Below, one piece after another: positions 22,411 through 34,793 of a stretch of DNA of 64,000 nucleotides. The stretch comes from Agelaius tricolor. Taxonomy: Eukaryota; Chordata; Aves; Passeriformes; Icteridae. Each line of letters starts with the position of its first letter. The stretch's first letter is position 1. The position numbers and the translations under genes were made by a program. A model generated the notes under the pieces. It saw nothing but the letters and a program-made list of their open reading frames with translations. It had not been told where the DNA came from and did no database searches. The stretch spans positions 32,060,501-32,124,500 of the forward strand of contig JALJCS010000006.1 of the NCBI GenBank assembly GCA_023055355.1, in the 5' to 3' direction.

Positions 22411-25400
22411 CGAAAAGAGAGAGAGAGAGACGGGGGAAAGTTCGTAGTTGACAAGAACCGTCAAAAGGAGCAAGAAGTCATTGGAAGCTCACCTTAAAGT
22501 AATTCTGGTTTTCTTCTATTTTATTCTCCTTTTAATTTTTTTTCTCTTTCTTCGGGTAGTCATAAAACGTTTTAAGAAAAAAAAATCACCTGAAGCCAGA
22601 GGAAGATGAGATTTTTTTGATTAATAAGGAAATCAATTCGGCAGAACGGAAAGGATGCTGACTTCTCAAACTCGCTGTTAGCAGAGGCATCTCTGGGGAA
22701 GGCAAGCAGTTCGAGGCTGTTTCGGTAGCCATCAATCCCTAGTACCCGGGTACACCTCAAAACTAAACCACCAGAATTTTTACAAGAAAGCATCTCTGAT
22801 CGATATTTGTAAGCTGAACTATTTTACTTGCTCTTCTGAAGCCGTGTTTTCAGTGTTAAAGTGTCATTTCACCACATGCAATACAGGGTTACATTAGAGG
22901 CATCTTTTATGTACAGTCCCCAGAAGCTATGTGTTTGTGGGTCGTGCACTGCCACCAAAAATCACAGCCTGAAAATCCCATATCCTCACTCCTTACAGAG
23001 AGACCTTACTTTGCACCGGGATGGGTACTCTCCTTTTCTTATTCAAGGGAAAAGACCCTGTCAGCCTGGTCAGCCAGTTTTCTCAATAGCTTGTTCTCAC
23101 CTTGCTGAATTTGTATTAAATGAACATTTTACTCTTTGTCTTGCTTGCCCGGCACCAAATTCTGAAGGTCCTAACTTGTCCCAAAATGCATCTTTGCCTA
23201 CACAGAAGAAGTTTGCTTACTTCTGTTGCAGTACAGGACCAAAGATGAGTTTCAGAACAAATAAAGCAACTACTAAATCCACACGATTAATATGAATTAC
23301 TCCTGGGAATTATTCTACAATTATTCTAACGTTTACTCAAGCCTGTGTACTTCAGGGATGGAAGTTTTCTCTAATGTGGAGACACTGAGTCATAGGTTCC
23401 AAAATCACTTTCCATAAATGACCTGAAATAAAATTTAATCCAAACTCAAAAGGTCTGATTTACTATATATATAATAGCTGTGTAGTAGCACAATCTTGCC
23501 TCCTCTCACAACTAAAAATGAAGTGAAAATCCTGCAGGAAAGAGAAGGAAAATAAAAGGTTGGGGGGGGGGAGAGGGAAATTCCTAACTTTGTCAATATT
23601 TGTGCTCCCATTTCAGTCACCTGAAATGTGGAGTGGGGTCTATTCTGGAGGTGGGAGAGCACTCAGCCTGTTGGCCAGTGCTGGCCTGGCTCTGCTAAAC
23701 CTGCTCCTGTTTTAGCAGAGATATGGATTTAGGCAAATGGACAAGTTTGAATGTCTGAGCCACTCTCAGCCCCAAGCAGTGCATTACTGCCCATTAACTC
23801 TGTCTCCCGAGGTACCAAAAAATAGAGGCTACATGACCTTATACTCCCCTCCCTCTGCTTTGGCAGTCACAGCTTCCCACCTGAAAGCCTGTGTGTCATT
23901 TGGGTCACAAAGGCAGGTTTTTACAAAAGAGCTATACTGAAGCATTGAGCAACTGAATTGTGTGTTGATGGTAAGGAGACGACTATTTCTGCATCCCTGT
24001 GTTCCCAGTTAATCTAATCTAACATCAGATCGTGACACCAGCTCCTCCAAGAAAAAGAAAGCAGCAGTGTCACTAATTATGATTCCTTTCTTTTGATGCC
24101 ATTAGGTCAGTCACTACCCACGTGTCTGACCCATCTACTGATTTTTTTGTATTATATTCCAGTTGCCACTTGTATCTCAAGGGCTGTGTGCAACCATTTG
24201 TAAAATAATAGTGCAAGATAGGATAAAGGACATCATGACCTCCATTTCTGATACTGTTCCACAGAAAAAAAGCCATGTTCACTGGTGGGAGTTTGCTGTG
24301 GGTTCTCCAGATCCAAATGCAGGAATCATAAATGCTGACAGTCTCTGTGCTGGCTCCCAGTGCTGATTTCCCTGGTATTGTCCCAGAGGGTATTCCCCAA
24401 ATCAACATTGCCCAACCAAACCCAAATTGCACTTAACAGACAAAGGGGCAGTCACCAGAGATTTGGAGCAAGTGATGATCAGCCATATCACAAAGTTTTA
24501 GTGTGTTCAGAATCTCAAGAAATTCCTACAGCCAAGGCCAGTTTTTGTGTTTACTGAGTCTTCAGTGACAGCCTCACTCTTTAGCCAAAAGGAAGATATT
24601 CCAAGGTCTGACTTTAAGCTTCTCAAAGCTCTACAATGCAATTAGAGTGACACTTCTACACTCTAATGCATGGCCTCATGGTGCTATGGCAACAACATAT
24701 CATTGGCATAGAACTCCACCAAGGGCAAAATCATCTACCCTCATAGCTCCAATCACTTTTTTATGCAGGAGCATAATTCTCTCAACAGCCTTTCCTTGAA
24801 ATAGCAGCTGTAAATTAGAGCATCTGTGTGCATGTTGTTTCAGTTTGTCATAACCACCCCTCCAGCAAGGGATACTTGATGTCTCCTGTAATCTGGCACA
24901 CCAGCAGAAATCAGATTTGCTGTTACATCATCATATTGTAAGTGTACAACTAGTTATTTCCTAGACTTGTTAAACTTTCACTTTATAAACTGATAGGTTA
25001 AATCTAGAGGAATCCAAGGTTTGATCTGTACATCACAGATCATTAGATTTCTTCCAGTTAATTTTTACTGAGTGCAATATGATATATTTGACTTTCAAAA
25101 CAGGTGCTTGATGTGACCCGACTTACCAGCTTATGGAGAATCTTGATAGTATATGTTAGCCATGATTCATTGGTTAAAGCAAACAGAATAGACCAGAAAA
25201 ATAGAAAGTCTCCATGTTTCTTTATTTCTAATAAAACTTGTTCAGGAATTTATCCTTCTGTTCTTCTCAGCTACGTTACTGAACTTTCATTATCCAGCAT
25301 TTTCCATTAAAGAAGTTTGCATATGGTAGTAAAGTACCTCTCTATCTTTGCTCTGACAACCTAAGCAAACCTGAAATTTGTGTGAGACCCTTTCTTCAGT

Positions 25401-28400
25401 TACTGAGCTCTGAGTGAGGCTTTCTCTTACACTGTCACCAATTTCACAGTCTCCTCTCTCAAAGCATGAAAGCCATAACTACCTACACAGTATCAGTGTA
25501 TTTTGCATTTGTTCCATCAGCAGCCTGTCTTTTCATTTCTATTTAATATTTCCTGTCCAAGCAACCAAGAACTGCAGTAGCCCAAATGCAGTTCTGCAGC
25601 ACTGACATAGGTCTGCATGTTCACACATTGCTTCACTGTAACACTGCTTTTCTCCACCTCTGTCTTCTCGGATGTGTTCCTCAATATGTAAGGACTGGGT
25701 TTCTAAATGTCTTATTTTGTATTTTGCAATATTTAGACTAGGTTTTTTTGTCAGCTCAAATTTCTCTGTGACATTCATGCACCTTAGCTGCAGGACTGAC
25801 CTGATACCCAGAAAAACAGATTTACTAGGGGAAAATGAAAGGGATTAATAATAAAATAAAGGCCATATGATAGTTCTGCTGTATGAACAGTCTTCCAGAG
25901 ACATGGTGGTAGCTGTGTAGGTAGGCAGGTGCCACATAATATGGCAAGTACATCTTTGACACAAATTTGATTAGGTATGTACATATTTATGACCACCTGA
26001 TTCAGTAATGCTGAACATCCCAGTCTGTGCAGAATCATGTTAGCCATAATCCCATTTCATGATGATGTCTATACCACTGGCACTCTTTTGTGCCCTTCCA
26101 ATTAGCTCATTTTTAACTTGCTTTAAATAGTTGCTGGCATCTACTGATTGAAGGTACTGTAGGGATAACATATAATATGTTAAGATTAGAATGTCTAGGG
26201 GTAAATTCCTTACAGAAGCCTAGGCTGAGACATAGTATAAACTAACCCCATAATCTCATTAAAATAAATCAGACATGCAATGCCAAGACATATTTTTTCA
26301 TAAAAACTATGTTGATTGATATATTTGGGAGAGGAATGCAAGTTATTAAATTCATATTTTGTCAGTTTCACTGTAATTTTCTTTTATTTTTTAAAGAATT
26401 TTCAAATTCACTGATTATTTCTCTAACCCAGTAAGCATTGTTTAATATCTTCTTTAGTTAATAATATTTTAAAAAGTGCTTAATCTCCTTCTTTTGTTAA
26501 AATTACATCACTGATTTTCAACTTCTTAAAGATTTAAACACTGATTTTGCACTTCCAGCTAACATTAGATCCACACTGTTGAGAGGATTTCTTTTGGTTT
26601 TGCTATACTTTACTTTGCTTTTTACCCCTTTTACTGCATATTACATCTGTATTTTTCCTGTTGTCTGTAGATTCCTTTGTTTTGTAACATGTAATGTAGG
26701 CTAATTGCTGTGTAATACAGTTCTATCTGCATGTTGTATGGTGATTTTTTACTTCAGATTTTTGCCTTCATTTCACTCTCTCTGAGGACTGGTCTAGAGT
26801 CAGAAACTTGCCCTCCATGCAGATATTTCTCATATGCAATGTATTTCTGGCCTTCAGCCGCCCACCAGTTTCCAGCCTAAAAATTATTACATCATAATAA
26901 GATCCAAAAAATATTTTTTTTCCATGCTGGATATCATGTCTTTCAAGATGTGGATTTATCCACAATTTTTAGAAACTATCAGTGATGGTTTATTGCTAGC
27001 TGCATGAGATAAAGTTGCACACATGCTGAACTGAATTTGTCCAGATGCTAGTATTTTTATGCCTAGATATTGCAGACAAATCTTTAAGAGGTAAAGCACC
27101 CCATTCTTGGGTTTAACTTGGCAGTTTTTGACAAACACCTCTCAGCACCCTGGTCTTTGTTAGTTAGTACATCAATCCATATGCTTTTGAGACCAGTTGG
27201 TTGTAAGTTACAATTACCAAGTTGGTATTCCCTCCTTCCTTTAACTGTTCACGTGACTACTCCCATCAAGTGCTAGTGCTGATGGCTATCTTGTCACTGA
27301 TAAAACTTTTCTCTTCTCTGTCTGTGCTATGCATACACCCTACCACTTTTCTAAAACAATCCAAAGAATTCATTTTCTTCATATTCTTTGTTGCATCGAT
27401 TCAAACTTTGTTGTTTATTGTATCATATTTGCAACTGGAAACATGCTTGTGTGTTGCAGCAGTCTTCCTTGGAGTCACTGTACTAAAACCCTCTTGCTGT
27501 TCTATCTGATTCCCAGCCACTCCCCTTACCCATGATCAAGACACACACTTCATGCAACTTCCCTCCTATTACTACGTGTTCCATATTCTTCCACCGAAGA
27601 AAAAGTTCAACTTCAGACCAGAACCTAAGTCCCAAGAACAATCTCTTAATTTGCAAGTGTGGAAGAGCTTCTAAAAAGTTGTTATGGATTCATATTCATC
27701 TAGCCACCTCTCTTGCTTTCTTCTCAAATCCCCAAAGCCTTTTATTTAACCCTCTACCACAAGTTGCAGAGGATGATGCTCACAGGATGATTTTACAAAA
27801 TTTCTGCTTATGTAGTGTTTTGATTCCCATTTTTTAACATGATCATCTTGGTCACTTCCATGTCTTTTTGGCTGTTTGCAACTTGACAGATAACCAATTG
27901 TGGCACTTTTATCTCTGCATCCAGTTTGGTACCATGCTTTGGAAAGCCTAAGACATTGAGCAATTGATTTAGCAAAGGATAGGTACATCCCATAGCCCTT
28001 AGTCAATAGCTTAGGGATTTGTTGGTATCACTATATTTCATGTCAGTTCTTTTCTGGTGACTTTACATTCCCTAGAGATTTCAGTGATCTCATGTCATTT
28101 TATGCCACCATGGACATCTTCAATGCAACATTCAGCGATGACAAATTAGAAGTGAAGGTACATGGATGCACTAAAATAAATTTTAAATTGTACCTTGAAT
28201 CTGGATAGTTGTTCCAGCACTTTTCTGAATATTCTTCCAATAAGTCTGCAATATTTTCAAAGTGAAGATTGAATTCTAATGATGGATTTCTGCTACCGAT
28301 AGTTAAAAATCCTCTCTACTTGTTACCTCCATTTGAGTTACCACTATGAGCTACCATATCACCTTGGGGGTTCATGTTCAGTTATTCTCAATCTTTCAGA

Positions 28401-30863
28401 GGTTTCAGCCTTTCAACTGTATGCTACTCCAGATCCATATCCAGTGATAAAGTCACATGTGGAAGCAGATGTGAGACCATTGACCATGTGATTCAGGTAA
28501 TTTAGTAAAAGTGACAAGTCCTTAAAATACTTTTATGTCTAAAGAAATTCACATTCTTTTCCAGCAATTCCTCCCCTGAAAATATTGATAAAATTAATGA
28601 GCAGTGGTGACTCATAGGAGAACTGCTGGAGGAGCTGTGATAGTTCTCCCTTAGGTGAGGACTGTCTCTTCTGTTGATCTATTAGTTATCTGGCTTTCAA
28701 CTTATTAAATAAATGTTACACTCAAATAGTTTCCTTTTTATATTAGAATCTGGATTAAATCAATGCATTCAGAGTCTGTCAGAAAAATGCAGATATCTTT
28801 GCTAACAAAATATATCATAAAAAGAAAAAAAAGGCAAAAACTATTAAGAGAGATTCTTCCTTAATAAAGCAGACATAGAATAAAACTTTTGTGACAATTA
28901 ATTGTTTTGCTGTCTTGTCATTCTCTGTTGATTGCATCTTACATTACTTTTTCTATGGCTTTGCCTAGAAGCAACTATTAATTTTAACTTTAGTATGCTG
29001 ATTTTTTTCCCCACCCTCTTTGAAATTGCCTCAGACATATGAAATTTCCTACACACCTTTATTGCACCCTGTATTCTTCCATGTCCCATGGCATTCTTTG
29101 AAAGGAAGTCTAGAATTCAATTCCATAGATAGGTTATCTACTCAATTTGATCATCTGTGTTTGCAGACTGCTCTTCAATCAAGCACACTTGGGACTTTCT
29201 ATTCCACAATTTCAAGCACTCCTATCTGTTAGCAGGCAGGCCAGAACAGCTTTGCCAAACAGACTCATTTTGATCTTGCTATTTGAAATGTGCAGAGCTT
29301 TGAATTTAAATTTTGGGCACAGTGCCTGCTGTGATCAGGTCACATTCAGCTCCACTGTCTGTTTGGAAATCACTTTTAATCCATTTCTATGCAGTCAGAA
29401 GACAACCAGCTATAGAATATACCAGTGTAGATTCAATTAAGAGACTTAGTAAAACTTTTGTTTCATTAACAGAGCTTCATCCTCCAGCTGCATTTTCCTA
29501 TTGGAGACTGGTGCCAACACCTTTGCATGGTGTCAGTTCTCTCTAGGGGTACTGGAAGCATGGCTGGTCTGTACACCATGCCTCCCCTTGCAGTCACACA
29601 TTGTTTGGGCATGTGTTTCCAATCCTATGCTTCATTCTTTCAGTGCTTATTAGATACTTGGATTAAGAAAACGTGCTTTCTGCTGTGTTTCAAATACCTT
29701 CACAACTTTGAATTTGTCTCTTGCATTAAAGTTGCAGTGGCCTAGTTATCCTTTATTTTGTCACAGATAGTTTTGTTTAGTCTGTTAGTCTGTTAACATT
29801 CGTGTGATTTGGCTTTACCACACAGACTGATGACTTAATGGGACAGACATTTCAACAAGGAGGTAGTTTCTGCTAAACAGAATTTATTTCCTTGAAAGAG
29901 TTGGTTTTTTCATGGCTCTTCTTTTTAATGCTTTGTATAACACATCTAATTCCTCTTGCATTTATCTGCTTCACTTAAAATACCTACATTAAACTTTTCT
30001 GTGCTCTAATCATTTACTGGTTTTGCATCTTTCTTCCTTGCATTTGCAGTAACACAACATTATAGGTAAGAGAACACTACTGCTTCTCTCTCCTGTTGTA
30101 TTTCCAAAGGTGTAATTTTAAAATCCCTTCTGCCCCTCATGCAAGGCCTGTCTAGATATCAGTAAAGGTACCTCAGGCTTAACTCTAGCAGAGCCCATAT
30201 ATCTATCCCCCAAAGAAGCTCTGTCCAGCAATTGCCCAATCCCAGAAACATTTTATTCAACTGCTGCCAGACTCTAAACATTAACACAGAGAAAATCAAG
30301 GAAACAAGGACTAGGAGCTAGGGATTCCAAACAGTTTGAGAGACTGGGCTGTACAAAATTGCCTTTTTTTTTTTTCCCTAAAGGAAACCCTCACGTACAG
30401 GCAGAAAGAGTATGTGGTGTAATCCAGTTGGTCCCCAAAGGGAAGGCATGACAGCACAGCAGTCCTATCCCAGGATGCAGGGTCCACTGAAGGAGGTGAT
30501 GTCCCTCTGTGCTTGTGCCTTCTCCTCTGTGCTCTTGGAGAGGAAGTCCCAGTGCCTAATGCCAGCTTCTGGATTCACTGCTGGGACCTGAGGTCTGGAG
30601 CTCCTGCTACCTTTTTTTACAGCAGCTTTAGTATGCCGTCATTATTTGTAACAAAGCCTATGATACCAGATCTCCCTGTTCTGCCAGATGCTTGGGGTAG
30701 GTTTTTCAAAAGTGTAGTGAGGAGGTACATGCCTTGAAACCACTCTTACCCCTTTCTCAGTAGATACATACTTTAGAATTAAGTATGTATCATGATTTCT
30801 TCATCCTAAGCAGATTCAGTTCTCTGCAATATTCATTCATTTCCCTTAAGGAAGCCTTGAGTT
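22411..30863. other. gene desert, part 1: nothing recognised
   Basis: CpG-poor, AT-rich sequence with no protein-like frame, RNA gene or recognisable transposon. A GA run lies at about 22414-22430 and a G-run at about 23561-23570. In other vertebrates EVX1 is followed by a long gene-free interval before HIBADH, which fits. No HIBADH exon was found. Confidence 0.5.
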
Positions 30864-30931
30864 TTTAGGCTTCCCAGCCTAAAGAGTTTTAGGCTTCCTA
30901 GCCTACCAGACCCAAACATTTGGGTCTGGTA
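30864..30931. repeat. cluster of three adjacent perfect inverted repeats
   Basis: First hairpin: TTTAGGCT at 30864-30871 pairs with AGCCTAAA at 30876-30883. Second: TAGGCT at 30890-30895 pairs with AGCCTA at 30900-30905. Third: TACCAGACCCAAA at 30904-30916 pairs with TTTGGGTCTGGTA at 30919-30931, leaving a 2-base centre. The first two are also a tandem duplication of about 25 bases. Confidence 0.85.
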
Positions 30932-32059
30932 CAACTTTCTTTCTCTTTTTGACAACATTTGCATTCTAAATGGTTTGCTTTTATTCATCTATCTCCAAAC
31001 CTCAGCATTACACATAACAAATTCTGAAGCATTATTGATAAATGCACTACCTTTCAGATCATCCCTGGAGCTTGCAGAGAAATGGCAGGAAGAAACAATT
31101 TAAACCAAATTTGGATAAAACCGAACTTGTAAGTGCAACATTTCTGCTGCTATTAATAATAGTTGTTAATAGCAAGACCAAATTTTTAAAGAAGCAACTT
31201 CAGACAATCATGAGAAAATGAGATGAATAATCAGCTCAAACAATAAAGATCAGCTGTAATATAATTGCAGAATAGCATTTAAGGACTCAGGAGATCTAAC
31301 ACTTTTCATTAATCAGAGTAAATATAACATTACAGATGTTACTTATTCAAAGACTGTTGTGTGTCCATATACATCACATCTCTGAGAGCAGAAGCCAAAT
31401 TGTCTATGTGTAGGAGAGTCTGATTTTTTTATAGCAGAATTCATAAGGACTTAGAAATTCAGACAAGGCATTTTAAAGCTACTATATCACTTTGGTGAAA
31501 TAAATAAAATATACCTTTCAAATGTTGAAGAAGAACACTTGCAGCTCTCAAAAATCTCACCCAAAAGACAAATTATACCAGAAAGAATTGCTATAACTAC
31601 ACTTGCTTGTGGTACTTCCATCTGGGGAAATTCTCTAAAGAAATGATGCAGCCCAGCTTGGGGACCCTCAAGCAATGCAACACTTACCTGCAGTTTTGGA
31701 GCAGGAGGCATTCTGTTGCTCATAACTGAATGAGCTGCCATCTCTGTGTGTGTCAATAAAACCTTAAACATGTTTTCCTCTGATCTGTGAGTGGTTAAGC
31801 CACTGCAGGCCTTGCAAGCAGCCATCAGCTATAACATGTCCTGACAGACCAACCCTGCCTCCTTGAGCTGGCCTGGTGGTGACAGTGGTTCTCCTTACAA
31901 GCACAAATCCTCTCCACAACTGCCAGTTTGACACTTAATAGCTTAACTGCATACCTTTTATATAGGATTTTAGCTTGGTCTTATCATCTGGAAAGTATCT
32001 GAGTTGAAGCCTTCTCTGCCCCCTCCTACTTACTATAAGGGGTCTTGCACCTGTTGTGC
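30932..32059. other. gene desert, nothing recognised
   Basis: AT-rich sequence without gene, RNA or repeat signature that I can support. Confidence 0.45.
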
Positions 32060-32119
32060 CACAGGACCAGATGAGAAAGGCATAAGGGTCATAGGACTAG
32101 ATGAGAAAGGTGTAAGGCA
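32060..32119. repeat. two-copy tandem repeat, 30-base unit
   Basis: Two adjacent units share ...GGACNAGATGAGAAAGG... with a few differences. This is a small local duplication. Confidence 0.75.
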
Positions 32120-33025
32120 CATGGGCAAACCTAACCATTCCACATTATTTGTTCCCACTTTTAAGATCCTGTCCTAGCTCACAGCTTAAGCTCAGGAAAA
32201 ATTGCTCCTTTCTGTTTGGAAACCAAATTGCTGGCCCAAATATTCTTGCAGATAGCAGTACAATATATTTTCTAAAGAGCAGAGGTCTGCTCCATATTCC
32301 CCTTTCCCACACTTACTTTTTTGCACTAGCTCCTTGCTGAAATACGTGGTCAGTGATGTGAAACAGAAAAATCTGCCAGTGCATGATGCTCTCCAGCCAT
32401 GTGTTTTTGTTGTAGGCTGGATGGGTCGCCCTGCCTGTAACAGTGGTTGCCTGGTATTTCCCATGATACGATCTTCCTTTGAGTAACTTTCAACTTTGCC
32501 AAACACCATAGAAATTTTCTATGTTGGGTGTACAGTGCATGGTGACTTTATATATACACACATATTTATGCAGAAAATAAACTGCTATTTCTAAGAAGGA
32601 ATATGGAGAAAAACATGGTGTTCTTCCCATGCTAAAAATTTCTGCTGACCTTTTATTTGGAAAAACATAGGTCATCTCTCCCCTATCTTGAAATCTGACA
32701 GCCTTTATTAATTTGTGGCCTTTATTCAATGTTGCACCTTTTATCATCCCTTTGAGATGCTCCCCAAACTTGTCATCATGCAAGTCATTGAAAAATTGTG
32801 ACTCTCAAGAGATCTGTAGGAGTATTTTAAGGCTGAGTGGGCTACAAAGCCATAATCTCTTGTGTTCTCAGTCTTTGACCCACTGAATCGTGGCTTTTTC
32901 CCTGGAGTGTGACACAAGAAAGTTCCTGTACCTCAGAACATTCCACAGCTTGGGAACAAGGACATTAGCCTGAGAGGTGTGAGATAGGGGGTGTAAAACT
33001 ACTAAGGGAAGTAAAGCACAGGCAC

Positions 33026-33026
<1 letters not shown>
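32120..33026. other. gene desert, nothing recognised
   Basis: AT-rich spacer. Short open frames only. Confidence 0.45.
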
Positions 33027-33080
<54 letters not shown>

Positions 33081-33178
33081 ATCTCTCTATCTGTCTATCT
33101 AGCTATCAATCAATCTATGTCTATCATCTATCTATCTCTATCTCTATCTCTATCTCTATCTCTATCTCTATCTATCTG
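33027..33178. repeat. (TATC)n microsatellite with a (TATCTC)n tail
   Basis: About 13 perfect TATC units to 33080, then interrupted TATC/TGTC units, then TATCTC units to about 33170. Confidence 0.95.
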
Positions 33179-33864
33179 AAAGTAGGCACTTATTTCTCAG
33201 CTAAATTTTGAAATGAACAATGGCATTTCAGATGGAAACAGATCCTCTTAGTGATGGCTGGCAGAATACCACTACAACACTTTCCTGACTGAGCCTCTCA
33301 GAGGATGTGGGGACAGACAGCAGTTCCTGTTCTACCGTAGGAGTCAGATGTGTGATGAACTCTTCAGAACTGCTGACTCGTGGCAGTTCTGGGATAGAAT
33401 GCGCAACTCTTGGCACTTGGGAAATTTTACTATAAAAAAGCAAAGAACATACAGAGTTTAGAGGTTGTGCTTAGGTCCTGCCTAAATTTTACTTCAAGAA
33501 AGAGTCTTTGGATGTGGCTGTACATTTCCTGAAGATTCTCCTTGTATGGAGTTGACACCAGACAGCTTTCCCATCTTGTAGGCCTTCCTACTGCTCAGTC
33601 CTCTGTGACACAGAACACCAATTTCACTCTTCCACCAAAGCCATCTTCAGTGGAAGACTGACAGTCTTTTATGTTGCAGGAATGTGCTCCCAGGGTCATG
33701 AACATTCCCCTGCCTCAGCAGTAGGCAGAACCGAGCTCTCACAGGGCAATCATGACCAGGGATCTATCCCAGATGTCAGAAAGACCCATCCCAGGGTCTT
33801 CTTAATATCTATGATGGATTTCTACCATCAGCTCAAAAAGTGACAGAGATTTTTGTACGTACTA
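33179..33864. other. gene desert, nothing recognised
   Basis: No gene or repeat family was recognised between the TATC microsatellite and the 5S-like segment. Confidence 0.4.
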
Positions 33865-33945
33865 TGGGAAGGGCTACCCAGAACTTGGCTAGATGGGAGA
33901 CCACTTCTGGGTTACCATAATGGGCTGCTGCAGCTGCTGTGAAAC
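33865..33945 (+). repeat. 5S-rRNA-like fragment (pseudogene or 5S-derived SINE remnant)
   Basis: The run ACTTGG..AGATGGGAGACC..CTGGGTTACC..GGGCTGCTGCAGCT follows the order of the 3' third of vertebrate 5S rRNA, including its internal promoter box C (GGATGGGAGACC). Spacing is altered by small insertions. The 5' part of 5S is not recognisable. It could be an old 5S pseudogene or the head of a 5S-derived SINE such as AmnSINE1, which is known from amniotes. I could not confirm the tRNA-like or tail parts. Confidence 0.5.
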
Positions 33946-34712
33946 CGTGGATCCTGCAGTGAGAAATATGATGGCAAAGTTAATGATTAATTCTTTCTTC
34001 ATGGCAAAGGTTTGAATGACATACAGTAAATGCACCCTGAGAGCACATGGCGAGCAGTGAAAAGAAGCAAAATACTAAGTAGTTGCTCTTTAGGTCAACA
34101 ACCTTTTACCTGAAAAATATTTTTGCTGAAACAAACCAGTACATAATCACATAAGAAAAGGTAGAGTGAAAGAGTCTAACATTTTGTGTTTCCTAACTTT
34201 GGTTATTTGACCTTGCAACTTCAAAGGTGTTTCTTTAATATTCTTTAATATCCTTTAATTATCTTAGTTTCCAAACATTGTTTTATGTTTTGTCTTCCAT
34301 TTTTCCCACTTCCTAGGTGCTGATTTCCTTCCTAAGTTGCTGTACTGAAGCTTCTTGGAGTGTGTGCTGTCTTTTCAATTAGTGTCTATATGGTATTTAG
34401 CACAGCAGGCAACTGAATCTGATCCCAAACACATAATTTATGAACCTCGTTTGGGTCACCTCACATCTGCTCATGTGATTTCTCTGGCCAAATGCAGAGG
34501 TAGCTTCTGTGTAGTTAGAGACCGGTTTGAAAATCAGTCAAGGGGCTAGGCAGCACATCAGATATGATGGATCAAGAGTGCAAAGAAAGCCATAACCCTG
34601 AATCACTGCTGCTGAACCCCTTTTGGAAAGCTGATCCATTCACTTTTCCATGAAAGACTGTTCCTCGCCAGAGGTTAAAGGGACAGTATGTTTGTTTCCT
34701 GGGTGAGATCAG
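33946..34712. other. gene desert, nothing recognised
   Basis: AT-rich sequence with a short TTCTTTAATA tandem near 34233-34256. Confidence 0.4.
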
Positions 34713-34793
34713 GAAGAAAAGAAAAGAAAAGAAAAGAAAAGAAAAGAAAAGAAAAGAAAAGAAAAGAAAAGAAAAGAAAAGAAAAGAGAAAAG
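34713..34793. repeat. (GAAAA)n microsatellite
   Basis: About 15 perfect GAAAA units. It has the same motif, in opposite orientation, as the CTTTT part of the repeat at 2046. Confidence 0.97.

Noticed and set aside
33027..33178. TATC array considered as a possible direct-repeat array with spacers
   Set aside because: It is a plain tetranucleotide microsatellite without unique spacers. CRISPR arrays do not occur in this type of genome.
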